A DNA stretch of 25,945 nucleotides. Origin: a virus. Made by a program: the position numbers and the translations under genes. The stretch is from the IMG/VR virus record IMGVR_UViG_3300030106_003839, positions 7,836 through 33,780 of that record; one strand, written 5' to 3'. A model generated the notes under the pieces. It saw nothing but the letters and a program-made list of their open reading frames with translations. It ran no database searches and was not told the origin of the DNA. Below, one piece after another: positions 1-7,604 of this stretch. Numbering within the stretch: the first letter of the stretch is position 1; each line of letters opens with the position of its first letter.

Positions 1-2
1 GT

Positions 3-1100
3 GGTGGCACCTTGGCGGCCGCAGGTAGTAATACTACCTTGACCGTTGATACTAGCGGTGGAGCCGCTGTTAGCTGGCTTATCAAAGGTATGGTAGTTCA
101 GTTTGCACAGAACGTCAATAAAGGCGGGGGTGCTGATACTGAAGCTATTACACAGGCAACAGCCAGAATAGAATCGGTAAATCATAATAGTGCTGATACA
201 ACTATTGTTGTAAAAACGATTGCCGCTTCAAGTGGCTCAACAACGACACTTGACGACAATGGAGAATGTGTTGTTATTGGAACATCTTATGAGCAAGGTT
301 CGGGTGCACCAGATACATGGTCACAAGAATTAGATAATGATTATGGGTACACTCAAATCTTTAAAACTGCTTGTGAAATGTCAAATACAGCACGTGCCAC
401 AGTTTATCGTGGTTATGCTGATGAATGGGCACGTCTTTGGAACTTGAAACTTCGTGAACACAAAGTTGATATCGAAAGAGCTATGCTTTTTGGAATGAGA
501 GGTTCTCAAGGTGGAATACAATATTCTGAAGGTATTGTTGGTCATATTATTAAAAATGGTGGAACTCCGTCAGATGGTGTTATTGGTGCTTATTCGGAAG
601 GTGTTCCTTACTTAGCTACTTATGCTACAAGCGACCTTACTTATGATGGTTTGCTAAGTGCATTTGAAACAATGTATGACCCGGCTAGAGGTGGTTCTAG
701 TGCTAAGTTGTGTTTAGCTTCTTTACCAGTCGTATCACATTTTAACAAAATTTCAGGTTTTGGAGAATTGAGTATGAGTGGTGAGACAAGATACAATTTT
801 GAGTCTGCTAAAGGCGCATTTGGTCATAAAGTAATGAAGATTGAAACTGTGCATGGAGATTGTACCTTAATAAAAGAACCATTATTCAGAAACAACGCTT
901 CTGGTCATATGTGCTTTGTTGATCTTGATCATGTTTCATATCGACCATTGGTTGGAAACGGTGTGAATCGTGATACGCAAGTGCAAACAAATGTACAAGC
1001 GGCTGATGAAGACTTGAGAAAAGACATGATTCTTACAGAGGCAGGTCTTGAAGTTTCTCTTCCTGAGACTCATGCTTTGATTAACTTGGAGGGTGTGTAA
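3..1100 (+). CDS. Major capsid protein, HK97-fold type, 5' truncated
   Basis: The open frame runs off the left edge of the window. The first possible start inside it, TTG at 12, is probably not the real one, because in-frame codons before it read Gly-Gly-Thr and no ribosome site is visible. About 365 residues remain. The centre is a helix-rich stretch (roughly residues 115-165) with alternating charged and aromatic residues ending in IERAMLFG, which matches the spine-helix region of SU10-like/DUF5309 major capsid proteins as I remember them. The C-terminus (RKDMILTEAGLEVSLPE) also has the form typical of that family. The product would form the icosahedral shell. It is followed after one base by a probable decoration protein, which fits a head cassette. 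The family assignment is from recalled sequence pattern, not a search. Confidence 0.75.
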   Translation, partial: GGTLAAAGSNTTLTVDTSGGAAVSWLIKGMVVQFAQNVNKGGGADTEAITQATARIESVNHNSADTTIVVKTIAASSGSTTTLDDNGECVVIGTSYEQGSGAPDTWSQELDNDYGYTQIFKTACEMSNTARATVYRGYADEWARLWNLKLREHKVDIERAMLFGMRGSQGGIQYSEGIVGHIIKNGGTPSDGVIGAYSEGVPYLATYATSDLTYDGLLSAFETMYDPARGGSSAKLCLASLPVVSHFNKISGFGELSMSGETRYNFESAKGAFGHKVMKIETVHGDCTLIKEPLFRNNASGHMCFVDLDHVSYRPLVGNGVNRDTQVQTNVQAADEDLRKDMILTEAGLEVSLPETHALINLEGV

Positions 1101-1101
1101 A

Positions 1102-1569
1102 ATGAGAAGTGATTATTTAAACTCAAATAGTTCGGCAAGTGGTGGATATCTTAAAAAGATTAGAAAGCTAGTAGGAGACTACACTGTGTTAGAAGCAGAT
1201 AGTGGAACAATCTTTTTGGTAAATCCTGCCGCAACAACAGAGCTTGACCTTCCGACCGTAACGGACTTAGATGCTGGTTGGAATTGTGAGGTTTGGGTAA
1301 CAGAAGACACCGATGGTTCAGATGGTGGAATGGGTGGAATCGTAAATATCGATTTTAACTCTGGTGCAGATATCGTAGGGCATATGTTTGCTGTTGCAAA
1401 TGCGGCTGGTGATACTGCTGTTAATAATGATGATTATGTTAACTTCACTGCGGCGGCAAGCCCCGGTGATAACATCCAAATATGGACAGATGGTGCACGT
1501 TGGTACGTAAGAGCCTTCGTTGCGGCGGCTGGTTCAGATTCATTGTTCCATACAGGTGCGGCTAGTTAA
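1102..1569 (+). CDS. Beta-rich virion protein, possible capsid decoration protein
   Basis: The 155-residue protein starts at ATG 1102, preceded by a strong GGAGGG site at 1088-1093 that lies inside the end of the capsid gene. An upstream in-frame GTG at 1093 is not preferred because it falls on that site. The sequence is rich in Gly, Ala, Asp, Thr and Val. It shows alternating beta-strand patterns, a conserved-looking GWNCEVWVTED segment near residue 68, and an IWTDGARWYVRAF segment near the end. This layout is common in small head-surface or fibre-attached proteins. Its place directly after the capsid gene makes a capsid cement or decoration role plausible. No enzymatic motif is visible. The function is inferred from position and composition only. 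Confidence 0.6.
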   Translation: MRSDYLNSNSSASGGYLKKIRKLVGDYTVLEADSGTIFLVNPAATTELDLPTVTDLDAGWNCEVWVTEDTDGSDGGMGGIVNIDFNSGADIVGHMFAVANAAGDTAVNNDDYVNFTAAASPGDNIQIWTDGARWYVRAFVAAAGSDSLFHTGAAS

Positions 1570-1613
1570 TAAGTCGAGCTAATTCAAAACAATAAGAATA
1601 ATAGTGGGAACTA

Positions 1614-1643
1614 TGGGGTAGGTCGTATAAAGGGCTTACCCCA
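1614..1643 (+). other. Hairpin downstream of the capsid genes
   Basis: TGGGGTA at 1614-1620 pairs perfectly with TACCCCA at 1637-1643. A G-U and a G-C pair extend the stem to about nine pairs, with a 12-base loop. It lies between the decoration-like gene and the zinc-ribbon gene. No U-run follows, so a standard intrinsic terminator is unlikely. An RNA-processing or stability element that lets capsid mRNA accumulate is an inference. Confidence 0.45.
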
Positions 1644-1661
1644 AAATCCAAAAGGATTATT

Positions 1662-1862
1662 ATGAAATGTGTTAATTGCAATAAACCGAATCCTGAACGA
1701 TGGTTCTATTGCCGCCATTGCGGAAGCAAGTCTTCTGATGTTAAATTTACTACCAATTTATATACGATGAGCGACATTGGAAAAAGAACAGATATTGAGT
1801 TTAGTCATACGACTATAGATCAAGATATCAAGGATCGAAATAAAAAGAGGGTTTATGCCTAA
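1662..1862 (+). CDS. Zinc-ribbon miniprotein
   Basis: This 66-residue protein begins with two closely spaced CxxC knuckles: C3-x2-C6 and C17-x2-C20. That is a complete four-cysteine zinc ribbon in the first 25 residues. The remainder is polar, charged and probably disordered or helical. AAGGA lies about six bases before the ATG. The gene sits alone between two spacers inside the capsid and neck cassette, an unusual place for a zinc ribbon. It could be a small virion-assembly factor or a nucleic-acid-binding protein. No specific family is recognised. Confidence 0.65.
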   Translation: MKCVNCNKPNPERWFYCRHCGSKSSDVKFTTNLYTMSDIGKRTDIEFSHTTIDQDIKDRNKKRVYA

Positions 1863-1877
1863 GGTTGGTAAGAAATA

Positions 1878-2324
1878 ATGGCTACTTTAAAAGTAAAGAT
1901 ACAAGAAGATATCGTACTTGATAATCAAGACTATGGTTCTAAGCGTACATTAGAAATAGCAAGTATTGATGAGGTGATGAAAAGAGTAGTTACTTGTGCC
2001 GCAAGTCAAACTACAACTGTTTTAGTTTTTAATTCTAATGCTTATGGAGCGGCTGGTGCTGTAGATATTGAAGATTCAAAGTATATTAGAATTACAAATT
2101 TAGACAGCTCTAATGCTGTTGAATTAGCGGTAGTGGGAGCGGCTACGTTATATCAAGTAACTTTAAGTGCTGGGCAAAGCCACGTTCTTGGCAGTGCCGA
2201 TGGTTTAATGCTTGCAGAAGCAGATACAAGCCCAAGCTTCGGAACAATGGCTGACTTGGGGAGCATACAGGTTAATCCGGGTGGTAATGCAGTGAGTGTT
2301 GAAGTGTTCGTAGCGAGTGCCTAA
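1878..2324 (+). CDS. Beta-rich structural protein of the head/neck cassette
   Basis: The 148-residue protein starts at ATG 1878 behind a weak GGTAAG site. It has no signal peptide or membrane segment. From about residue 40 the sequence is a series of short beta strands rich in Val, Thr, Ser and Ala (for example TTTVLVFNSN and KYIRITNLDSSNAVELAVVG), ending in a strand at VSVEVFVASA. This is typical of small virion surface or decoration proteins. The stop overlaps the next start (TAATG), so translation is probably coupled to the following neck-like protein. The function is not established. Confidence 0.6.
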   Translation: MATLKVKIQEDIVLDNQDYGSKRTLEIASIDEVMKRVVTCAASQTTTVLVFNSNAYGAAGAVDIEDSKYIRITNLDSSNAVELAVVGAATLYQVTLSAGQSHVLGSADGLMLAEADTSPSFGTMADLGSIQVNPGGNAVSVEVFVASA

Positions 2325-3331
2325 TGGCAACATTTGAAGTACAGGTAGAAGGATTAACGAGTCTTACATTGGATGGTGGTAGTTCACCTACTCAAACAGA
2401 ATTAACACAATTCTTAACAGACGGTGCTAAAGAAATTATTAACAACCTACCTAGTGATTTATTACCTTTATGTGCATCGTCTAATACATTTACATCTGGT
2501 AGTGCAGAAACCTTAGTTACTGGAAAAATATTAAATGTTTTTAGAAATGATGGTGACATATCACAGCCATGTAGAGAAATACCCGCAAAAGCAAAAGGTC
2601 GGGCATCAGACCCGGATGAAATGAATTATGCAACTATTACAGACCCTGTGTTTTTTATAGATAATAACACCTTAGATGTTCTTCCTGCCGGTGGTTCTTG
2701 TTCATATTCTGCGGTTGCGTATCCATCGGTAGCTTATAATGCTAGTTCTATCACAGCTTTTCCAAATGAAGCAGAACACCTTGTTGTGTTGTATGGTGCT
2801 GTGAAGTCATTGCAAAATGTATTAGGTAGTAGGGCTTCTAATGCAGATATCACAACTGCTTTAGGTTTAATAAAAGCCGCAGTAGACCAAGCAGAAACGG
2901 CTGGAGATAAATTTGCTTCCAATACAAGTGATTCTGTTTTTGATACAGATTCAACGTGGACAGCGGCAAGCAGTCAATTAACAAGGGTAAAAGCCGCTTT
3001 AGATAATGCTGAAAATGTTATTAATAACAATCAGCCTTCTTCAACTACAGATGCATTTGGTGCTCAGGACAATGAAGATATCGAGCTTGTAACAAGTGCT
3101 TTAAATATTTCTGGAGCAGAGATTAGAAGAGCGCAGGCTCATATATCTGAATGGACATCTATTGGGGATATGAGGGTAAAAGAGATTAATGCGGCTTTGT
3201 CTGAAGCTCAGGGATACGTTAACGAGGTACAGGCTAGGTTGCAGGTTGACAAAGATCAATATGCTTGGTATGAAAAACAACAAGCTAAATTGCAGGCAGA
3301 TTACGACAAGGGGTTACAGGCATTAAGGTAA
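2324..3331 (+). CDS. Virion structural protein, probable neck/adaptor with coiled-coil tail
   Basis: This 335-residue protein begins with a helical segment, TQFLTDGAKEIINNLP (residues ~28-43), of the kind found at the start of head-tail adaptor and neck proteins. A beta-rich middle part includes a run around NTLDVLPAGG (near residue 114). The last third (about 170-335) is almost entirely polar alpha helix with heptad-like spacing, suggesting long coiled coils. It is joined to both neighbours by one-base TAATG overlaps. Position after capsid genes and before another connector-like gene supports a neck or connector role. This is inference from context and secondary structure. Confidence 0.6.
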   Translation: MATFEVQVEGLTSLTLDGGSSPTQTELTQFLTDGAKEIINNLPSDLLPLCASSNTFTSGSAETLVTGKILNVFRNDGDISQPCREIPAKAKGRASDPDEMNYATITDPVFFIDNNTLDVLPAGGSCSYSAVAYPSVAYNASSITAFPNEAEHLVVLYGAVKSLQNVLGSRASNADITTALGLIKAAVDQAETAGDKFASNTSDSVFDTDSTWTAASSQLTRVKAALDNAENVINNNQPSSTTDAFGAQDNEDIELVTSALNISGAEIRRAQAHISEWTSIGDMRVKEINAALSEAQGYVNEVQARLQVDKDQYAWYEKQQAKLQADYDKGLQALR

Positions 3332-3681
3332 TGGCAATACATTCTTTAACAGTGAAGCAAATTATTAGTAGGGTTAGGCAGGTATTTCCCAATGTTCCTG
3401 AAGCGTATGTAATATCTTTAATTAACGATGCATTAAATGAATTAGGTCAGTATTCACAAAAATCAATGTCTGCAAAAATTAATATTGTTGCAGATCAAAT
3501 GTTTTATGATATATCAGATAGTGCTACAGATTCTTCTAATAACGAAATGGGAATTAATAAAATACATAGAGTAGATGTAATGGATAGCAGTGGTGATTAT
3601 ATTCAAATACCACGATCTTTAAATGGAGAACCGTTGATGTTTGATATTACTTCTGAATCTGCAATTAAGGAGCCTTCGTAA
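3331..3681 (+). CDS. Head-tail connector-like protein, N-terminal part
   Basis: The 116-residue product opens with two helices (LTVKQIISRVRQVFPN and EAYVISLINDALNELG) of the form seen in small head-completion or adaptor proteins. These are followed by beta strands (INKIHRVDVMDSSGDYIQIP). It stops at TAA 3679-3681, which overlaps the ATG of the next gene by one base. The next product begins with beta strands and ends with helices, so the two together look like one complete connector. It may be a native two-subunit arrangement or a gene split by a frameshift. No ribosome site other than coupling is needed here. Confidence 0.6.
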   Translation: MAIHSLTVKQIISRVRQVFPNVPEAYVISLINDALNELGQYSQKSMSAKINIVADQMFYDISDSATDSSNNEMGINKIHRVDVMDSSGDYIQIPRSLNGEPLMFDITSESAIKEPS

Positions 3682-4109
3682 TGGCAAGTAATATCACATA
3701 CCCAGAAGATCGAGTTTTATATTTTGTTCGAGGAGACCAATTAGGATTGGTAACTTCTTATGATTCTGATGGTGACAACAGAACCGACAGGAAGGCCTAT
3801 CAGGCAGTTGACCATGCTGTTACAAATGGTTTACTACTTCATTATTATGGAAATCCAAAAAAGGTCACATCAATTTCTAACACTTTAGATATTGATAACC
3901 TATTTCACTCTGCTATTGTTGATTATGTGAAAAAATGTTTATATATGGATAAAGCGGGTACACAGTCTGACCCAGCTCAATCTCAAGTGTCAATGGGGTT
4001 AATGATGCAACATGAGAAAAGATTTGATATGGCCGTTAAAAAATACGGATCAAAAAAACGCAGTAAAACTGGAGGTGCGAGAGCAGTAGTACCTGCAAAT
4101 TTTACATAA
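3681..4109 (+). CDS. Head-tail connector-like protein, C-terminal part
   Basis: This 142-residue protein starts at ATG 3681 within the stop of the previous gene. It has a beta-rich first half (DRVLYFVRGDQLGLVT) and a helical second half starting at DIDNLFHSAIVDYVKKCLYMDKAG (about residue 73 onwards). It finishes with a basic tail (KKYGSKKRSKTGG) that could contact DNA or another ring protein. The reading frame is -1 relative to the upstream gene and is closed by a TAA at 3666-3668. A shift joining the two would have to occur within about 12 bases. Most likely a neck or connector subunit. Confidence 0.6.
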   Translation: MASNITYPEDRVLYFVRGDQLGLVTSYDSDGDNRTDRKAYQAVDHAVTNGLLLHYYGNPKKVTSISNTLDIDNLFHSAIVDYVKKCLYMDKAGTQSDPAQSQVSMGLMMQHEKRFDMAVKKYGSKKRSKTGGARAVVPANFT

Positions 4110-4126
4110 CGACATCTAATTGATTG

Positions 4127-4164
4127 ATTATATGTTTTGCCGAGGGGTAGATTAAACATATAAT
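4127..4164. repeat. 11-bp perfect inverted repeat in the 4110-4242 spacer
   Basis: ATTATATGTTT (4127-4137) is the exact reverse complement of AAACATATAAT (4154-4164), with a 16-base centre. The right arm contains a perfect TATAAT. It may be an operator for a dimeric regulator or an RNA stem at the 5' end of the fibre transcript. The rest of the spacer is AT-rich apart from a short GC-richer patch near 4195-4220. Confidence 0.6.
4137..4164 (+). promoter_or_regulatory. Putative sigma70-type promoter before the fibre block
   Basis: TTGCCG at 4137-4142 (four of six matches to TTGACA) and TATAAT at 4159-4164 (six of six) are separated by 16 bases. A start near 4171 would give a leader of about 70 bases before the gene at 4243. 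This is the largest non-coding gap in the + strand block, which supports a promoter. The -10 box lies inside the inverted repeat. Confidence 0.5.
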
Positions 4165-4242
4165 TTAACAATAATTTAAGCAATCTCAGATAAGGAGCAG
4201 TTCTCGCCTCGCAAGCTGAGAATAAAATAATAGGAGAATATT

Positions 4243-4635
4243 ATGGCAGAATTACAAAAATTTAGAAGCCACGAAGCACTAAACACCACAGCGGCTGGTA
4301 ATTTTTCAGTAGCAGATGCATCTTCAGGTGGTTTAGGTGGTAGTTCAGGTGCTTCAATACAAGCTGGTTCAAGTGCAGATGTAACAAATACAAAGCACAT
4401 GGACTTAGCATCCACCACACATCAAATCATGGTTTATGCCGCTGGAGATATATATTTTAACTTTGCAACCTCAGACTTAGATATAGATGCGGATATAGAT
4501 TTAGTTTTACCCGGCGGCAGTTTAACAAGTCTTGCAGTTCCAGTTGGTATTAAAAATTCAAATGCAGATACGATTAGGTTTAATTTTAATTCAACGTCAA
4601 CAACTGCTCATGTGGTTAGGATAGTGGAGGTATAA
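4243..4635 (+). CDS. Beta-rich virion protein upstream of the fibre
   Basis: The 130-residue protein is preceded by a clear AGGAG site. The first half is low-complexity, rich in Ser, Gly and Ala (residues ~15-48). The second half has regular beta strands (HQIMVYAAGDIYFNFATS, then DLVLPGGSLTSLAVPVG) and ends in TAHVVRIVEV. It is the first gene after the putative promoter and lies one base before the fibre gene. It may be a small surface, decoration or fibre-attachment protein. No catalytic motif is seen and no family is recognised with certainty. Confidence 0.55.
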   Translation: MAELQKFRSHEALNTTAAGNFSVADASSGGLGGSSGASIQAGSSADVTNTKHMDLASTTHQIMVYAAGDIYFNFATSDLDIDADIDLVLPGGSLTSLAVPVGIKNSNADTIRFNFNSTSTTAHVVRIVEV

Positions 4636-4636
4636 G

Positions 4637-6400
4637 ATGATTGGTAAATTAATAGGCGCCGCTGGATTTCTAAGCTCTGGAGGTACAATAGGTGGTGATT
4701 TAACTATTGATGGTGATTTAACTGTAAATGGTGACGGAGCCGGTACTTACGATGAAATAGTCAATGGTATTTTAAAAATAGACCAAAACGCATCTACTGG
4801 CGAACACGCATTTCATATTGATTCAGAATCAACAAATTATCATAATATTTTCATTGAGGGGCCAGCAACAACAACTGCGGCAGTAATAAGAATTGATGGT
4901 GCATCTGCTTTAACTACTGGGCATTTATTTAATGCTAATATAACATCTACTGCAATGGCAACAACAGCAAATGATGGTGCTTTTAAAATTGACCATACTG
5001 CTAATTCAACAAGTAATGTAAATAATTTAATGTATTTGCATAATAACCATGCAAGTTCTACTGGAACTACTGTATTAAAGCTTGTACAAGATAGCACAGG
5101 AAATGCTTTGCATATAAATGCTGGTGGAAATGATGTTATGAAAGTTGATGCCAACTCCAGAATCTCACTCTCTAATAATGATAGTGGTACATCCAATACT
5201 ATCTTTGGTAAAAATGCAGGTGATGGTATCGTTTCTGGGGCAAACGAGAATGTATTTATCGGGGAATTATCCGGGGGGACAGGCACTCAAACTAATGCTT
5301 CAGATGGGAATGTTGGAGTAGGATATAAAACTTTAGAGGATGTCACTTCTGGAGCAAACAATATTGCTATTGGGAATGTAGCAGGTATATCATTGACAAC
5401 CGGAAGTAATAATATAGCAATCGGGGCATCCTGTTTATATAATTCTACGGGTGTAAACTATGCAGTAATTATCGGAAGAGATGCTGGTAATGGTGCTATG
5501 GATAGCGGAGCAAATGGATCGATAGGCATTGGTTTTGAGGCACTTACTGCTCTTCAAAGCGGTACTGGGAATATCGCCATCGGATACGAAGCAGGGAAAG
5601 CTGTTACTACAGGAGAATATAACACAGCAGTTGGATATGAAACATTAACGCTAGAAGATGCTGGTTCTGGAAATACTGCTGTTGGATACAGAGCATTAAA
5701 AGTTTGTAATAATGATTCTGGTGGAAATACAGCAGTGGGTAAAGGTGCTCTATTGGGTACGACATCTGGAAATAACAATACAGCATTAGGTCTTGGTGCA
5801 GGAGATAGTTTAGAAACTGGAACTAATAATGTTTTTATTGGAAGAAATTCTCAAGCAAGTGGAACAGGAGGAACAAACCAAGTTGTAATAGGTGGAATTG
5901 ATACAGGAGGTCTTGGTGATAACTATGCAGTAATTGGTAATAGCGACACAACGAGATTATATGCCGCTGAAGATGTTGGTGCTACATTATATGCTGGAAG
6001 TGCCACAGTGCAAACTTCTGATGAAAGAATAAAAGAGGATATTAAAGATTCATCTCTTGGATTGGACTTTATCAATCAGTTAAGAGCTGTTGAATATAAG
6101 AAACGACAGCCTGCTGATTACGATGAGAGCCTGAAGAAAGAAATGAACTGGTATAAGAAGGACAAAAAACCACGAGTTTTAGATGAATTGGATAAAAATA
6201 AATCAAGAACAGGATTTATAGCTCAAGAGGTTGGTAAGGTGTTAAAAGATATTGGTTTTGATGGCAATAACGATATTGTTGAAATTGACGAAAGCAATAC
6301 TCAACAGATGATTTCTTATTCAAAATTAGTATCACCATTAGTAAAAGCAGTACAAGAATTATCTGCGAAAGTAACAGAATTAGAAGCAAAACTTAAATAA
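4637..6400 (+). CDS. Tail fibre with YadA-like repeats and C-terminal S74 chaperone
   Basis: This 587-residue protein starts at ATG 4637 with GGAGG at 4626-4630. The N-terminus has the GDLTIDGDLTVNG pattern common in trimeric fibres. Residues ~188-408 form repeats of the type NTAVGYETL and NNIAIGNVAG, as in the trimeric beta-roll head of YadA and Hia adhesins. The C-terminus carries SDERIK (S461-K466), with the Ser and Lys expected for the self-cleaving intramolecular chaperone of endosialidase (Peptidase_S74). It then has GFIAQEVGKVL and a final coiled coil (LVKAVQELSAKVTELEAKLK). By family knowledge, the chaperone trimerises the fibre and is cut off just before S461, releasing ~127 residues. 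Probable host-recognition fibre. Confidence 0.9.
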   Translation: MIGKLIGAAGFLSSGGTIGGDLTIDGDLTVNGDGAGTYDEIVNGILKIDQNASTGEHAFHIDSESTNYHNIFIEGPATTTAAVIRIDGASALTTGHLFNANITSTAMATTANDGAFKIDHTANSTSNVNNLMYLHNNHASSTGTTVLKLVQDSTGNALHINAGGNDVMKVDANSRISLSNNDSGTSNTIFGKNAGDGIVSGANENVFIGELSGGTGTQTNASDGNVGVGYKTLEDVTSGANNIAIGNVAGISLTTGSNNIAIGASCLYNSTGVNYAVIIGRDAGNGAMDSGANGSIGIGFEALTALQSGTGNIAIGYEAGKAVTTGEYNTAVGYETLTLEDAGSGNTAVGYRALKVCNNDSGGNTAVGKGALLGTTSGNNNTALGLGAGDSLETGTNNVFIGRNSQASGTGGTNQVVIGGIDTGGLGDNYAVIGNSDTTRLYAAEDVGATLYAGSATVQTSDERIKEDIKDSSLGLDFINQLRAVEYKKRQPADYDESLKKEMNWYKKDKKPRVLDELDKNKSRTGFIAQEVGKVLKDIGFDGNNDIVEIDESNTQQMISYSKLVSPLVKAVQELSAKVTELEAKLK

Positions 6401-6417
6401 CAAACAAGGAGTCAATA

Positions 6418-6687
6418 ATGGCAAAAAAAGAAAAAGAAAAGCCAGTCTTGAATCTTGATGGCAAAGAATATGTTATCGATGATATGACTGATTCACAAAA
6501 GGAACTAGCGGCTGAAGTTGCTATGTACCAAAATCATGTAAGTGATGTTCAGAACAAACTGAATACAAATGCTTTCATGCGTCAGCAATTAGTTGAATGT
6601 GAGAAGGTGTTTGTAGAAAAACATCAGAAAGGTGTGATGGAGCTTAAAAAAGCTTTAGAACCTGAAGTTGTAGAGGCTGAAGTATGA
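6418..6687 (+). CDS. Small conserved phage protein, DUF6447-like
   Basis: The 89-residue protein is preceded by AAGGAG. A Lys-rich start is followed by VLNLDGKEYVIDDMTDSQKE, then a helical region (residues ~30-80) and an acidic Val-rich end. The LNLDGKEYVIDD opening plus helical remainder resembles the small DUF6447 proteins often seen beside structural genes of marine phages; that match is from memory. The function of that family is unknown to me. The stop (TGA) overlaps the next ATG, giving ATGA coupling. Confidence 0.6.
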   Translation: MAKKEKEKPVLNLDGKEYVIDDMTDSQKELAAEVAMYQNHVSDVQNKLNTNAFMRQQLVECEKVFVEKHQKGVMELKKALEPEVVEAEV

Positions 6688-6857
6688 AGATTAAAGGAGT
6701 TTCATTAAGTGGATTAAATAAAAGACAGGAAAATGCTATGAAACGACATTCTAAGCATCATACTGGTAAGCATTTAAAAGAAATGGTTTCTTTAATGAAA
6801 AAAGGTAAAACATTTACTGACTCTCATAAATTAGCAATGAAGAAAGTTGGTAAATAA
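6684..6857 (+). CDS. 57-residue basic His/Lys-rich protein
   Basis: ATG 6684 overlaps the preceding TGA and the TAA at 6855-6857 overlaps the next ATG, so the frame exactly fills the gap between two genes. The product is very basic, with many Lys and His residues (KRHSKHHTGKHLKEM) and two short helices (MVSLMKKGKTF and SHKLAMKKVGK). I recall similar small RHSKHHT..H proteins next to structural genes of environmental phages but cannot name a family. DNA binding or packaging of the capsid interior is possible on charge alone. Confidence 0.7.
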   Translation: MKIKGVSLSGLNKRQENAMKRHSKHHTGKHLKEMVSLMKKGKTFTDSHKLAMKKVGK

Positions 6858-7309
6858 TGATTATAAGAAGGTGCAGTCAGGGTCATCGAGTAAGACTACA
6901 TAGAAATACATCACCAAATGCAACAAGAGTTAAAACGTATCGAGATGGAACACAGGAGACTCTGACTTACCCTTCGTCTTATGATTATTTTGTAGATGTA
7001 GATGGAACAGTAGCAAAGAAAACGAATAGTTTTAAAACTGCTGAAGAATTTTATGTTGCTGAATGTGCAAAGAAACATGGCGATGGGCATGGTAGGTTGA
7101 TTATAGGAACTCATCAGGTTATTAATGGTGTCGCTACAAGTCAATTAGATTATCCTACTGATGCTAATACGAAAGCAGAAATAAAAGATTTCTATGATAA
7201 GCGAAATATTTCTTATGACTCTGGCGATACTAAAGCTGAGTTGTTATCTAAGATAGTAACTATGGTATACAGGGGCGGAAAAGAAGTATCAAAACATATA
7301 AAGGCGTGA
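6857..7309 (+). CDS. Protein with C-terminal HeH/LEM-like domain
   Basis: This 150-residue protein begins at ATG 6857 inside the previous stop. Residues ~1-95 are a mixed alpha/beta region with no recognised motif. Residues ~103-138 (TKAEIKDFYDKRNISYDSGD followed by TKAELLSKI) match the short helix-extended-loop-helix (HeH/LEM, SAP-like) pattern common at the ends of phage virion and packaging proteins. That domain usually binds DNA or a partner protein. A small virion or head-completion protein is the most likely reading. The N-terminal part remains unassigned. Confidence 0.6.
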   Translation: MIIRRCSQGHRVRLHRNTSPNATRVKTYRDGTQETLTYPSSYDYFVDVDGTVAKKTNSFKTAEEFYVAECAKKHGDGHGRLIIGTHQVINGVATSQLDYPTDANTKAEIKDFYDKRNISYDSGDTKAELLSKIVTMVYRGGKEVSKHIKA

Positions 7310-7310
7310 T

Positions 7311-7604
7311 ATGAAAAATCCATTAGCAACATTAGTGTCTTGGCAATATAATACAGGTCAATTAGATGGTTGGACTGCTTATCATTTAGCGGCGGGAGCT
7401 TTCTTTTGTAAGATATTCCAGTGGTTAGATTGGACAGATTTCTGGTGTGTTATGGGTGTGTTTATTATTGGTGTATTGTGGGAAATATTTGAGTGGGTTA
7501 TTGAAGGTGACGAAGAAACCTACGGAACAAAAAAAGCATGGGCATACAATACTATGGCTGATATAGTTGTAGAAACTGGCATTGCTTGGTGGATGGTCTT
7601 GTGA
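7311..7604 (+). CDS. Small polytopic membrane protein
   Basis: This 97-residue product is very rich in Trp, Phe and Ile. It has probable membrane helices at about residues 22-40, 44-66 and 80-97. Polar and charged residues sit inside or at the ends of the helices: H25, the pair in LWEIFEW (~56-62), and the N/D of NTMADIV (~80-86). That spacing resembles VanZ-like or DUF2238-like membrane proteins, but the match is weak. It opens the small membrane-gene cluster and could be a holin-like or membrane-modifying protein. Start ATG 7311 lies directly after the preceding TGA. Confidence 0.6.
   Translation: MKNPLATLVSWQYNTGQLDGWTAYHLAAGAFFCKIFQWLDWTDFWCVMGVFIIGVLWEIFEWVIEGDEETYGTKKAWAYNTMADIVVETGIAWWMVL

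Noticed and set aside
4195-4220. A second hairpin (CTCAG/CTGAG) in the 4110-4242 spacer
   Set aside because: Only five pairs with a long, poorly defined loop; not distinguishable from chance.
4840-5286. A 148-codon - strand open frame opposite the fibre gene
   Set aside because: It lies wholly inside the fibre coding sequence, has low-complexity hydrophobic composition reflecting the antisense of Gly/Asn/Thr-rich repeats, and lacks a sensible operon context.
5200-5860. Tandem DNA repeats or a CRISPR array in the fibre gene
   Set aside because: The repetition is at protein level (YadA-like motifs of variable spacing), with diverged DNA and no direct repeats separated by unique spacers.
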